Below are positions 7,435-15,366 of a stretch of 64,000 nucleotides of DNA, one piece after another. A program made the translations under genes and the position numbers. This stretch comes from Clostridia bacterium (GTDB lineage Bacteria; Bacillota; Clostridia; Peptostreptococcales; Anaerovoracaceae), in NCBI GenBank assembly GCA_902363595.1, contig CABJAP010000007.1:162410-226409 (forward strand). Direction: 5' to 3'. Numbering within the stretch: position 1 is the stretch's first letter; each line of letters opens with the position of its first letter. The notes beneath the pieces are model-generated. The model searched no databases and was not told the origin of the DNA. It saw nothing but the letters and a program-made list of their open reading frames with translations.

Positions 7435-7890
7435 CCCCGTTATTTTGTTCTTTTTTTCGCAACCCGCCCCATTCCCGCGTTTCTGCTTCTTCCCAACGAA
7501 AGCAAACAACTCTCCTCTGTTGAGCGAACAGTTCACTTCCCCATCCCGCAGCCAGCCGGCTGCCTCCCAGCTTACCGATCCTCTGCCGGCGGCCAATCCC
7601 GCCAATCGTCGCCGAGGCCTCCTTCTGGGCCTTCATTGCGATGTTTTTTAATCGTCAGAAACGAAAAAAAGTTCCATCAGCGATAATTTCACCTTGGTTT
7701 TATGCGGATTGGCGGCGAAAAAGGCTCTAAATTACCCCCAAACAGCACCAGAAAAGCACGATCACGATAATCAACCCTGTTTTGCATCTCCCCGCCAATT
7801 CCGCGCCAGTCAAGCCAACTCGCGGCGCCGCCCATTTGACCCCACAGCTCGACAAATCCCCCCAAATTTTGTATACAGTATCTTCTTTTA
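7435..7890. other. Gene-free region before the first hydrogenase operon
   Basis: No coding frame with a ribosome binding site is seen. The stretch around 7520-7565 (CTGTTGAGCGAAC..TTC..CTTCC...GCAG) resembles 12572-12610 ahead of the second hyd operon, so the two upstream regions appear to be duplicates that have drifted apart. Confidence 0.4.
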
Positions 7891-7920
7891 TTGACAGAAA
7901 CGTATCAAATATGATAAAAT
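7891..7920 (+). promoter_or_regulatory. Promoter of hydrogenase operon 1
   Basis: TTGACA (7891-7896), 18 bases, TAAAAT (7915-7920). The leader downstream contains ACTCACCTcgGTTTTAT, which also occurs ahead of the second operon. Confidence 0.65.
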
Positions 7921-8038
7921 TTCTTAATGTCAATACATTTTATGCATATTTTAGACGAGAGACAAAATGAAATATGCGCACTCACCTCGGTTTTATGTTT
8001 TATTTATGCTTTATTTATGTTGAAAGGAGTACTTTATC

Positions 8039-8533
8039 ATGACCACAAATTGCGCCGGCTGTGCCGAAGCAAAAGAAAAGGCTGCTGAGCTCAAAAAGAT
8101 CATTGCCAAGTACAAGGACACCCGCGGGGCGCTGATCCCTGTTCTTCACGAGGCTCAGGAAGTTTACGGCTACCTGCCTCTGGAGGTGCAGAGAGAAATT
8201 TCGCTGGGACTTGACATACCTCTGGCAGAGGTCTACGGAGTCGTCAGCTTTTACACCCAGTTTTCCATCAATCCCAAAGGAAAATACAGGATCAACGTTT
8301 GCATGGGCACAGCTTGCTATGTAAAAGGAGCCAATGAAATTCTGGACAAATTCAAAACAAGGCTTTCCATAGACGTCGGAGACTGTACCGACGATCAGAA
8401 GTTTTCTCTGGATGCATGCCGCTGCATCGGTGCATGCGGTCTGGCACCCGTTGTCACAATCAACGATGAAGTCTACGGCAAACTCACGGCCGACGATGTA
8501 GACGATATTCTTGACAAATACGAAGATAAATAA
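8039..8533 (+). CDS. hydC: HydC 1: NuoE-like [2Fe-2S] subunit of HydABC-type hydrogenase
   Basis: This 164-residue thioredoxin-like ferredoxin of the NuoE/24-kDa family has cluster ligands C88 and C93 (CMGTAC) and C129 and C133 (CRCIGAC), the C-x4-C...C-x3-C pattern. Helix YKDTRGALIPVLHEAQ and LDIPLAEVYGVVSFYTQF are family-typical. An extra CxxC (C5, C8) sits at the N-terminus. In HydABC enzymes this subunit is part of the electron path between NAD(H) and ferredoxin/H2. GAAAGGAG precedes the ATG; hydB follows after 24 bases. It is about 90% identical by eye to the copy at 12952-13446. Confidence 0.93.
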   Translation: MTTNCAGCAEAKEKAAELKKIIAKYKDTRGALIPVLHEAQEVYGYLPLEVQREISLGLDIPLAEVYGVVSFYTQFSINPKGKYRINVCMGTACYVKGANEILDKFKTRLSIDVGDCTDDQKFSLDACRCIGACGLAPVVTINDEVYGKLTADDVDDILDKYEDK

Positions 8534-8557
8534 CGGATTGCAAAAGGAGAAACGATC

Positions 8558-10444
8558 ATGATTAGAAACATTGAAGAACTGAATGCTTTGAAAGACCGTG
8601 CCCTGGGCCAGCTCACTGTACGCCTGGACCGCACGGAAAACCCGTCTCCTGAAGGCGGAAAAATACATATTCTGGTCTGCGGCGTTGCCGGATGCGCATC
8701 TTCCGGTTCTCTCAAGGTAGCCGCGGCCATCGAAGATGAGATCAAAAAAAATAATCTGGGCGCTGACGTAAAGGTCATCAAGACCGGCTGCTTCGGTCTC
8801 TGCGCCGAAGGTCCAATTATGATGATCTGCCCGGAGCACGTCATGTACACAAAAGTTACACCGGAAGATGTATCGGAAATCTTCGAAAGCCACATTAAAG
8901 GCGGCAAAATTGTAGCCAGACTGCTGGCCGGCGAAAAGGAATACGAAGAGATCGAAGACCGTCTTCCACAGATTCCCTTCTTTGCCATGCAGAAGCGTAT
9001 CGCACTCAATAATTGCGGAATCATCGACCCGGAAAAAATTGAAGAATACATCGCCCTGGACGGCTATCAAGCCCTTGCCAAGGTGTTAAACGAATATGAG
9101 CCGGACGAGGTTATCGACGAAATCAAAAAGTCCGGTCTGCGGGGCCGGGGCGGCGGCGGTTTTCCCACGGGACGCAAATGGGAATCCTCCGCAGTCGTTC
9201 ATGACCATGAAAAATATGTCATCTGCAACGCTGATGAAGGTGATCCCGGCGCATTTATGGACCGTTCCATCCTGGAAGGTGATCCCCACTCTGTCATCGA
9301 AGCCATGATTATCAACGGCTATGCGGTGGGCGCTCACCAGGGCTACATCTACGTCCGCGCCGAATATCCAGTTGCCGTAAAACGCTTGGGCGTTGCCATC
9401 AAGCAGGCGGAAGAATATGGATTTTTAGGCAACAACATCCTGGGAAAAGGATTTAACTTTAATCTAGAAGTCCGGCTGGGTGCCGGCGCATTCGTATGCG
9501 GCGAAGGAAGTGCGCTCATGACCTCCATCGAGGGCAAGCGCGGCGAGCCTCGTCCAAAACCGCCCAGATCAGCAGAAAAGGGCTTGTGGAAAAAGCCAAC
9601 CGTTCTCAATAACGTGGAAACGTATGCCAATATCCCCCAGATCATCCGCAAAGGCGCGGACTGGTTTACCGGTATCGGAACGGAAAAATCCAAAGGCACC
9701 AAGGTCTTTGCCCTCGGCGGCAAAATCAATAATATTGGTCTGGTCGAAGTTCCCATGGGAACCACACTTCGTCAGATCGTTTACGATATCGGCGGCGGGA
9801 TTCCCGACGGCGGTACCTTCAAAGCCGCACAGACAGGCGGGCCTTCCGGCGGCTGTCTGCCGGCAGAGCACTTGGATGTTCCCATCGATTACGATTCCCT
9901 CACCAAGCTGGGATCGATGATGGGATCCGGCGGTTTGATCGTTATGGACGAACACACCTGCATGGTAGACCTGGCCAGGTTCTTCCTCGACTTTACGGTG
10001 GATGAATCCTGCGGCAAATGTCCGCCATGCCGGATCGGAACAAAACGTATGCACGAGATTCTTGTGCGTATCACGGAAGGAAAAGGGACCCTGGAAGATC
10101 TGGATAAGCTGGAGGTTCTGGCCAGAAACATTAAAGCATCCGCTCTGTGCGGACTGGGCCAGAGCGCTCCCAATCCAGTGCTTTCCACATTAAAATATTT
10201 CAGAGATGAATATGTGGCTCACGTTGTAGATAAGAAGTGTCCGGCCGGCGTCTGCGTATCCATGATCAAATACAAAATCGATACCGACGTATGTAAGCGC
10301 TGCGGCATCTGTAAGAAAGGATGCCCGGCCGAGTGTATTTCAGGGGACAAGAACACGCCGTTTGCTATTGATCAGGATAAATGCGTCAAGTGCGGTGTCT
10401 GTATGGAAAAATGCCCGTTCAAGGCAATACTTAAGAACGCGTAA
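8558..10444 (+). CDS. hydB: HydB 1: NuoF-like flavoprotein subunit of HydABC-type hydrogenase, with altered motifs
   Basis: This 628-residue subunit has an N-terminal thioredoxin-like [2Fe-2S] domain (CGVAGCASSG...CFGLCAEG), the NuoF core binding FMN and NAD(H), a [4Fe-4S] site (ESCGKCPPCR...CGLGQ), and two C-terminal ferredoxin-type [4Fe-4S] motifs (CKRCGICKKGCP, CVKCGVCMEKCP). In HydABC it is the flavin site where NAD(H) reacts and bifurcation takes place. Two normally invariant stretches differ from copy 2 and from NuoF in general: GRGGGGFPTG instead of GRGGAGFPTG, and CGEGSAL (E316-G317-S318) instead of CGEETAL. The frame and all cluster cysteines are intact, so it is expressed-looking rather than decayed. 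Confidence 0.93.
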   Translation: MIRNIEELNALKDRALGQLTVRLDRTENPSPEGGKIHILVCGVAGCASSGSLKVAAAIEDEIKKNNLGADVKVIKTGCFGLCAEGPIMMICPEHVMYTKVTPEDVSEIFESHIKGGKIVARLLAGEKEYEEIEDRLPQIPFFAMQKRIALNNCGIIDPEKIEEYIALDGYQALAKVLNEYEPDEVIDEIKKSGLRGRGGGGFPTGRKWESSAVVHDHEKYVICNADEGDPGAFMDRSILEGDPHSVIEAMIINGYAVGAHQGYIYVRAEYPVAVKRLGVAIKQAEEYGFLGNNILGKGFNFNLEVRLGAGAFVCGEGSALMTSIEGKRGEPRPKPPRSAEKGLWKKPTVLNNVETYANIPQIIRKGADWFTGIGTEKSKGTKVFALGGKINNIGLVEVPMGTTLRQIVYDIGGGIPDGGTFKAAQTGGPSGGCLPAEHLDVPIDYDSLTKLGSMMGSGGLIVMDEHTCMVDLARFFLDFTVDESCGKCPPCRIGTKRMHEILVRITEGKGTLEDLDKLEVLARNIKASALCGLGQSAPNPVLSTLKYFRDEYVAHVVDKKCPAGVCVSMIKYKIDTDVCKRCGICKKGCPAECISGDKNTPFAIDQDKCVKCGVCMEKCPFKAILKNA

Positions 10445-10455
10445 AGGAGGAGCAA

Positions 10456-12198
10456 ATGAACAAAGTTCATATTACAATAGACGGAATCCGGCTGTATGTG
10501 CCGGAGAACTATACGATCCTGCAGGCCGCAAAGGAAGTAAACATAACCATCCCTACCCTGTGCTTTCTGAAGGATATTAATGAAATCGGCTGCTGCCGCA
10601 TGTGCGTTGTGGAAGTCAAAGGGTCCAAAGCCCTGCAGGCCGCCTGCGTGCACCCGGTCAGAGAAGGCATGGAAGTTTTTACCCATACGCCCAAGGTCAT
10701 GGAAGCGAGAAAGGTCAACCTGGAGCTGATCCTTTCCAACCACGACGCCATGTGCCAGACCTGCACCAGAAGCTGGATGGACTGTGAACTGCAGACCCTG
10801 GCCAACAAACTTTCGGTGGAAAACGTCCGCTTTGAGGGCGACCGCAAGCGTCTGCCTCTGGACATCGGTGTTTCCATCGTCCGCGACCCTAATAAATGTA
10901 TCCTCTGCAGAAGATGCATCGGCGCCTGCAAGAATATCCAGACCGTAGGCGTAATCGACACCATGAACCGCGGTTTTGATACGGTAATCGGTTCGCCTTT
11001 CGGCATGAAACTGGAAGATACGCCATGCACCAACTGCGGCCAGTGCATCAACGTCTGTCCGGTGGCCGCCCTCCACGAAAAGGGAGATACGGACCGGGTA
11101 TGGGAAGCGCTCAACGATCCCAAGAAACACGTTGTTGTGCAGACAGCACCCGCCGTTCGGGTTGCTCTGGGCGAAGAGTTCAACATGAACATTGGCGAGT
11201 CGGTCACCGGAAAAATGGTCACTGCTCTGCGCATGCTGGGCTTTGATAAAGTCTTTGATACTGATACGGCTGCCGATCTGACCATCATGGAGGAAGGGGC
11301 CGAACTGATCGACCGCATCCGCGGAGGCGGCAAGCTGCCGCTGATCACCTCCTGCTCGCCGGGCTGGATTAAGTTCTGCGAACACAACTTCCCGGATATG
11401 CTGGGCAATGTGTCCAGCTGCAAATCGCCTCATCAAATGTTCGGGGCGGTTCTCAAAAGTTATTACGCAGAAAAAGAAGGCATTAACCCGGATGACATTT
11501 TCGTTGTTTCCGTTATGCCCTGCACAGCGAAAAAGTTCGAAGCTGCCAGACCGGAAATGCAGGTTGACGGACGCGCGGATGTCGATGTGGTGCTGACCAC
11601 CAGGGAGCTGGGCAAAATGATTTACGACGTAGGTATCGACTTCCCGGATCTGGGAGACAGCGACTTTGACAATCCGTTTGGAGAAGCCACCGGAGCCGGC
11701 GTTATCTTCGGAACCACCGGCGGCGTTATGGAAGCTGCCCTGAGAACAGTTTCCGATCTGCTCACAGGAACTTCTGCCGACAACATTGAGTACGAAGAAG
11801 TCCGCGGTCTGGAAGGCATCAAGATTGCCAAGGTTCAGATCGCTGATCTGGAAGTCCGTGCTGCTGTGGCCCACGGTCTGGGCAATGCCAGAAAACTGAT
11901 GGAAGCTATCCGCAGCGGAGAAACCTTCCATTTTATCGAAATCATGGCTTGTCCCGGCGGCTGCATCAACGGCGGCGGCCAGCCTCTGCAGCTGTCGGAT
12001 GTGCGCAACTGGGTGGACATTAAGGCGGAACGTGCAAAATCCTTGTACCAGGAGGACCGCAAGATGTTTATCCGTAAATCCCACAACAACCCGGCTGTCA
12101 AAAAACTATATAAGGAATACCTGGGCATGGCTGGCGGAAAGCAATCCCACAGACTGCTCCACACTCACTACACCCCGAGAAAGAATTACGAGGACTAA
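10456..12198 (+). CDS. hydA: HydA 1: [FeFe]-hydrogenase catalytic subunit
   Basis: This 580-residue subunit has an N-terminal [2Fe-2S] domain (CRMCVVEV), a His/Cys [4Fe-4S] segment (HDAMCQTCTRSWMDC), two ferredoxin [4Fe-4S] motifs (CILCRRCIGAC, CTNCGQCINVCP) and the H-cluster domain. The H-cluster motifs are TSCSPGW (near residue 297), MPCTAKKFEA (near 353) and EIMACPGGCINGGGQP (near 500). The first reads TSCSP rather than the TSCCP of monomeric clostridial enzymes. The enzyme reversibly makes H2 from protons; with HydBC it is probably electron-bifurcating (NADH plus reduced ferredoxin). AAAGGAGG precedes the start, 11 bases after hydB. Confidence 0.95.
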   Translation: MNKVHITIDGIRLYVPENYTILQAAKEVNITIPTLCFLKDINEIGCCRMCVVEVKGSKALQAACVHPVREGMEVFTHTPKVMEARKVNLELILSNHDAMCQTCTRSWMDCELQTLANKLSVENVRFEGDRKRLPLDIGVSIVRDPNKCILCRRCIGACKNIQTVGVIDTMNRGFDTVIGSPFGMKLEDTPCTNCGQCINVCPVAALHEKGDTDRVWEALNDPKKHVVVQTAPAVRVALGEEFNMNIGESVTGKMVTALRMLGFDKVFDTDTAADLTIMEEGAELIDRIRGGGKLPLITSCSPGWIKFCEHNFPDMLGNVSSCKSPHQMFGAVLKSYYAEKEGINPDDIFVVSVMPCTAKKFEAARPEMQVDGRADVDVVLTTRELGKMIYDVGIDFPDLGDSDFDNPFGEATGAGVIFGTTGGVMEAALRTVSDLLTGTSADNIEYEEVRGLEGIKIAKVQIADLEVRAAVAHGLGNARKLMEAIRSGETFHFIEIMACPGGCINGGGQPLQLSDVRNWVDIKAERAKSLYQEDRKMFIRKSHNNPAVKKLYKEYLGMAGGKQSHRLLHTHYTPRKNYED

Positions 12199-12250
12199 GC
12201 CAATTCGCCTCGCAAATCATACAATATGGCGCCTCTGGCGCAACCCTTCA

Positions 12251-12278
12251 AGAGACCGGATTGTGTCCGGTCTCTTTT
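12251..12278 (+). terminator. Terminator of hydrogenase operon 1
   Basis: AGAGACCGGA (12251-12260) pairs with TCCGGTCTCT (12266-12275), followed by TTTTCC. Confidence 0.85.
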
Positions 12279-12350
12279 CCTGTTTGATTCTGGCCGGAGC
12301 AGCGGGGCCCCGGAGGTCGATGCCCGGAAAACTTGTTTAAAATTTTTTAT

Positions 12351-12458
12351 TTTTTACGAGAAGTTATGGGCTCGCTGGACCTGGTCTCAGCAAAAATCAG
12401 AGATTCCCGCTTCAAGTCGAATCCCAGACGGCTCAATCGTTGAAAACCGCGTAAATTT
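12351..12458 (+). repeat. R-element copy 2
   Basis: It starts TTTTTACGAGAAGTTATGGG and ends CTCAATCGTTGAAAACCGCGTAAATTTT. Same length and ends as copy 1, with a C-to-A-type drift in the left terminus. It begins 73 bases after the hyd1 terminator, on the same strand. Confidence 0.75.
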
Positions 12459-12830
12459 TAGATTTATTTTTCAGTTTTTACCCAAAGAGCCCCATTTCCT
12501 CAAAACTGGCAGCGGCCATCCAGACATTAGCGGAGCACCGATCAGGCGCCGCGCAGGCGAAAATCCGCCTCAGTTGAGCGAACCCTTCGCTTTTCCAGGC
12601 AGCTTCCTCCCATCAGGCTCCAGCCTGCCCGCCTTCCCTGGGTTTCCCCTCAAAAAAAAACATTGTTAACAAATCAGAAAAGTCCCCATCCCCGCTCCCC
12701 CTTTCACGCCCCTGCCCAAACCCAATTTCGCAAACTAGTTATTTTTTATCCTATGGAATTAGTTACAAGCGTTGATTTTTGACAACTCTAATGTACAATC
12801 TTGCTGTTTTTAATTTCGTACAACGATTAG
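12459..12830. other. Gene-free region before the second hydrogenase operon
   Basis: No gene is seen. CAGTTGAGCGAAC and the following C-rich segment echo the region ahead of operon 1, supporting duplication of the upstream region with the operon. Confidence 0.35.
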
Positions 12831-12832
12831 CA

Positions 12833-12861
12833 TTGACTTGCCGCCGAATGGCATGTTATGG
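12833..12861 (+). promoter_or_regulatory. Candidate promoter of hydrogenase operon 2
   Basis: TTGACT (12833-12838), 17 bases, TTATGG (12856-12861). The -10 is poor but spacing is ideal. It lies just upstream of the palindrome at 12877-12901. Confidence 0.45.
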
Positions 12862-12876
12862 TTTTAACGAGAAGTT

Positions 12877-12901
12877 ATAAATATATTCAGAATATATTTA
12901 T
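12877..12901 (+). promoter_or_regulatory. AT-rich palindrome, candidate operator of hyd operon 2
   Basis: ATAAATATAT (12877-12886), five bases, ATATATTTAT (12892-12901): perfect 10-base arms between the candidate promoter and the hydC2 ribosome binding site. It is not present in the operon 1 leader. Confidence 0.4.
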
Positions 12902-12951
12902 TAATTTACGCAACACTCACCTGTTTTATTGATGAATGAAAGGAGTTTCCG

Positions 12952-13446
12952 ATGACTGACAAATGCACAGGATGTGCTGAATCACAGGAAAAGGCAAAAG
13001 AGCTTCAAAAGATCATTGCCAAGTACAAGGACACGCGGGGCGCGCTGATCCCAGTACTGCACGAAGCTCAGGAAATTTACGGGTATCTTCCTTTGGAAGT
13101 GCAGCGTGAAATCGCAAACCAGCTGGACATCCCTCTGGCTGAAGTGTATGGGGTTGTAAGCTTTTACACACAGTTCTCGATTAATCCGAAAGGAAAATAT
13201 CGGATCAACGTATGCATGGGTACAGCCTGCTACGTTAAGGGAGCAAATGAGATTTTAGATAAGTTCAGGACCAGATTGTCCATCGATGTGGGCGAATGCA
13301 CAGATGACCAGAAATTTTCTCTGGACGCCTGCAGATGTATTGGTGCCTGCGGTCTTGCCCCAGTAGTTACGATCAATGATGAAGTTTACGGCAAACTGGT
13401 GCCAGACGATGTAGACGACATTCTTGATAAGTATGAAGATCTGTAA
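12952..13446 (+). CDS. hydC: HydC 2: NuoE-like [2Fe-2S] subunit of HydABC-type hydrogenase
   Basis: This is a full-length (164-residue) paralogue of the 8039 gene. The four cluster cysteines lie at the same positions (88, 93, 129, 133), and the same extra CxxC pair is at the N-terminus (C5, C8). Roughly 16 substitutions separate the two, mostly in the first 20 residues, around 54-57 and at the C-terminus. GAAAGGAG precedes the ATG. It opens the second hydCBA operon and is followed by hydB2 after 14 bases. Confidence 0.93.
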   Translation: MTDKCTGCAESQEKAKELQKIIAKYKDTRGALIPVLHEAQEIYGYLPLEVQREIANQLDIPLAEVYGVVSFYTQFSINPKGKYRINVCMGTACYVKGANEILDKFRTRLSIDVGECTDDQKFSLDACRCIGACGLAPVVTINDEVYGKLVPDDVDDILDKYEDL

Positions 13447-13460
13447 GGGGGGGCGCCGAA

Positions 13461-15347
13461 ATGATAAAAAGTATAGCTGATATTGATAAAATAAGAAAAG
13501 CCAAGCGCGCGGACATGATGATCCGTGTAGACAAAGACGCCGAGCCGACCAAAGCAGGCGGCCGGATGCATATCATGGTCTGCGGAGGTACGGGATGCAC
13601 GTCTTCCAGCTCCATGAAAATTATCGAAAACTTTGAAGAGCTGATTCGCATCAACAAGATGCAGGATGACGTGAAAGTCGTAAAGACCGGCTGCTTCGGC
13701 CTCTGCGCCGAGGGCCCGATTGTAATGATCTATCCAGATCATATTATGTACACCACCGTTCAGCCGGACGATGTGTCCGAGCTCTTTGAATCTCACGTGC
13801 AAAAGGGCGAAGTTGTTAAACGGCTTTTGGCCGGTGACAAGACTGCTGAAGAGATTACCAATGCTTTGGACAACGTGGACTTTTTCTCGCGGCAGATGCG
13901 TGTAGCGCTGAGAAACTGCGGCGCCATTAATCCCGAAGAAATCGACGAATACATAGCAAGAGACGGTTACCTGGCTCTAGAAAAAGTAATTACGGAAATG
14001 GAGCCGGAGGATGTCATCGATACCATCAAAGCTTCTCAGCTGAGAGGCCGGGGCGGCGCAGGATTCCCCACCGGGACCAAATGGAGCTTTGCTGCTGCTC
14101 AGCAGGTTGCGCAAAAATATGTATGCTGTAACGCGGACGAAGGCGACCCGGGCGCGTTCATGGACCGTTCGGTTCTGGAAGGCGACCCCCACTCCCTCAT
14201 TGAGGCCATGGCCATTGCCGGCTATGCCATCGGAGCCAACCAGGGATTTGTCTATGTAAGAGCAGAATACCCGATCGCCGTTGAACGTCTTTCCATTGCC
14301 ATCGAGCAGGCGAAAGCTTACGGACTCATCGGCAAAGACATCTTCGGAAAAGGATTTGACTTTGACCTGGAGATTCGTCTGGGAGCCGGCGCTTTTGTAT
14401 GCGGTGAAGAAACTGCGCTTATGACCTCTGTCGAAGGAAAGCGGGGCGAACCGAGACCAAGACCGCCGTTCCCGGCTGTAAAGGGACTTTTCGGCCAGCC
14501 TACGATCCTGAACAATGTTGAAACTTATGCCAACGTTCCTGTCATCATCATGAAGGGCGCTGACTGGTTTGCTAATATCGGTACGGAAAAATCCAAAGGA
14601 ACGAAAGTATTCGCCGTAGGCGGAAAAATCAATAATACAGGACTTGTGGAAATTCCCATGGGTACCACGCTGCGGGAAATCATCTATGATATCGGCGGCG
14701 GCATACCCAACGGAAAAACCTTTAAGGCCGCTCAGACAGGCGGACCATCGGGAGGCTGTATCCCGGCCAGCGAGCTGGATACGCCCATCGACTACGAATC
14801 CCTCATCGCACTGGGTTCCATGATGGGATCCGGCGGACTGATCGTCATGGACGAAGACACTTGCATGGTCGACCTGGCCAGATTCTTCCTGGAATTTACG
14901 GTGGATGAATCTTGCGGAAAATGCCCTCCATGCCGGATCGGAACCAAGCGGATGCTGGAAATCGTAACAAGAATCACAGAAGGTAAAGGGACTATGGAAG
15001 ATCTGGATAAGCTGGAAGTTCTGGCAAAGAACATTAAGGCTTCCGCCCTCTGCGGGCTGGGGCAGACAGCTCCAAACCCGGTGCTATCCACTATGAAATA
15101 TTTCCGTGACGAATACATCGCCCACGTTGTCGACAAGAAATGTCCGGCCGGCGTATGTAAATCCATGGTTAAATACATCATCGATACCGATACCTGCAAA
15201 CGCTGCAGCATTTGTAAGAAGGGCTGCCCGACTCAGTGTATCTCCGGTGATAAGAATACGCCGTTCTCGATTGATCAGGATAAATGCGTTAAGTGCGGAC
15301 TTTGTATGGAAAAATGTCCGTTCAAGGCCATCCTCAAGAATGCGTAA
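13461..15347 (+). CDS. hydB: HydB 2: NuoF-like flavoprotein subunit of HydABC-type hydrogenase
   Basis: This copy has 628 residues, the same length and domain order as HydB 1: thioredoxin-like [2Fe-2S], NuoF FMN/NAD core, [4Fe-4S] (CGKCPPCR), and two C-terminal ferredoxin motifs. The nucleotide-binding blocks keep the family consensus, GRGGAGFPTG and CGEETAL. This is the copy I would expect to be the standard NAD-dependent bifurcating flavoprotein. An unusually G-rich ribosome binding site (AAGGGGGGG) precedes the ATG. Confidence 0.95.
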   Translation: MIKSIADIDKIRKAKRADMMIRVDKDAEPTKAGGRMHIMVCGGTGCTSSSSMKIIENFEELIRINKMQDDVKVVKTGCFGLCAEGPIVMIYPDHIMYTTVQPDDVSELFESHVQKGEVVKRLLAGDKTAEEITNALDNVDFFSRQMRVALRNCGAINPEEIDEYIARDGYLALEKVITEMEPEDVIDTIKASQLRGRGGAGFPTGTKWSFAAAQQVAQKYVCCNADEGDPGAFMDRSVLEGDPHSLIEAMAIAGYAIGANQGFVYVRAEYPIAVERLSIAIEQAKAYGLIGKDIFGKGFDFDLEIRLGAGAFVCGEETALMTSVEGKRGEPRPRPPFPAVKGLFGQPTILNNVETYANVPVIIMKGADWFANIGTEKSKGTKVFAVGGKINNTGLVEIPMGTTLREIIYDIGGGIPNGKTFKAAQTGGPSGGCIPASELDTPIDYESLIALGSMMGSGGLIVMDEDTCMVDLARFFLEFTVDESCGKCPPCRIGTKRMLEIVTRITEGKGTMEDLDKLEVLAKNIKASALCGLGQTAPNPVLSTMKYFRDEYIAHVVDKKCPAGVCKSMVKYIIDTDTCKRCSICKKGCPTQCISGDKNTPFSIDQDKCVKCGLCMEKCPFKAILKNA

Positions 15348-15366
15348 GAAGGGAGCGTAAAACGAT

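Noticed and set aside
7327..7660. Open frames on both strands before the first hydrogenase operon
   Set aside because: They run through the R-element and lack start signals; composition is not coding-like.
10372..12084. Long antisense open frame (570 codons) opposite hydA 1, and similar ones at 8015-9070, 15334-17085 and 20642-22036
   Set aside because: They lie wholly opposite strongly supported genes whose codon bias leaves the other strand open; no family match and no ribosome binding sites.
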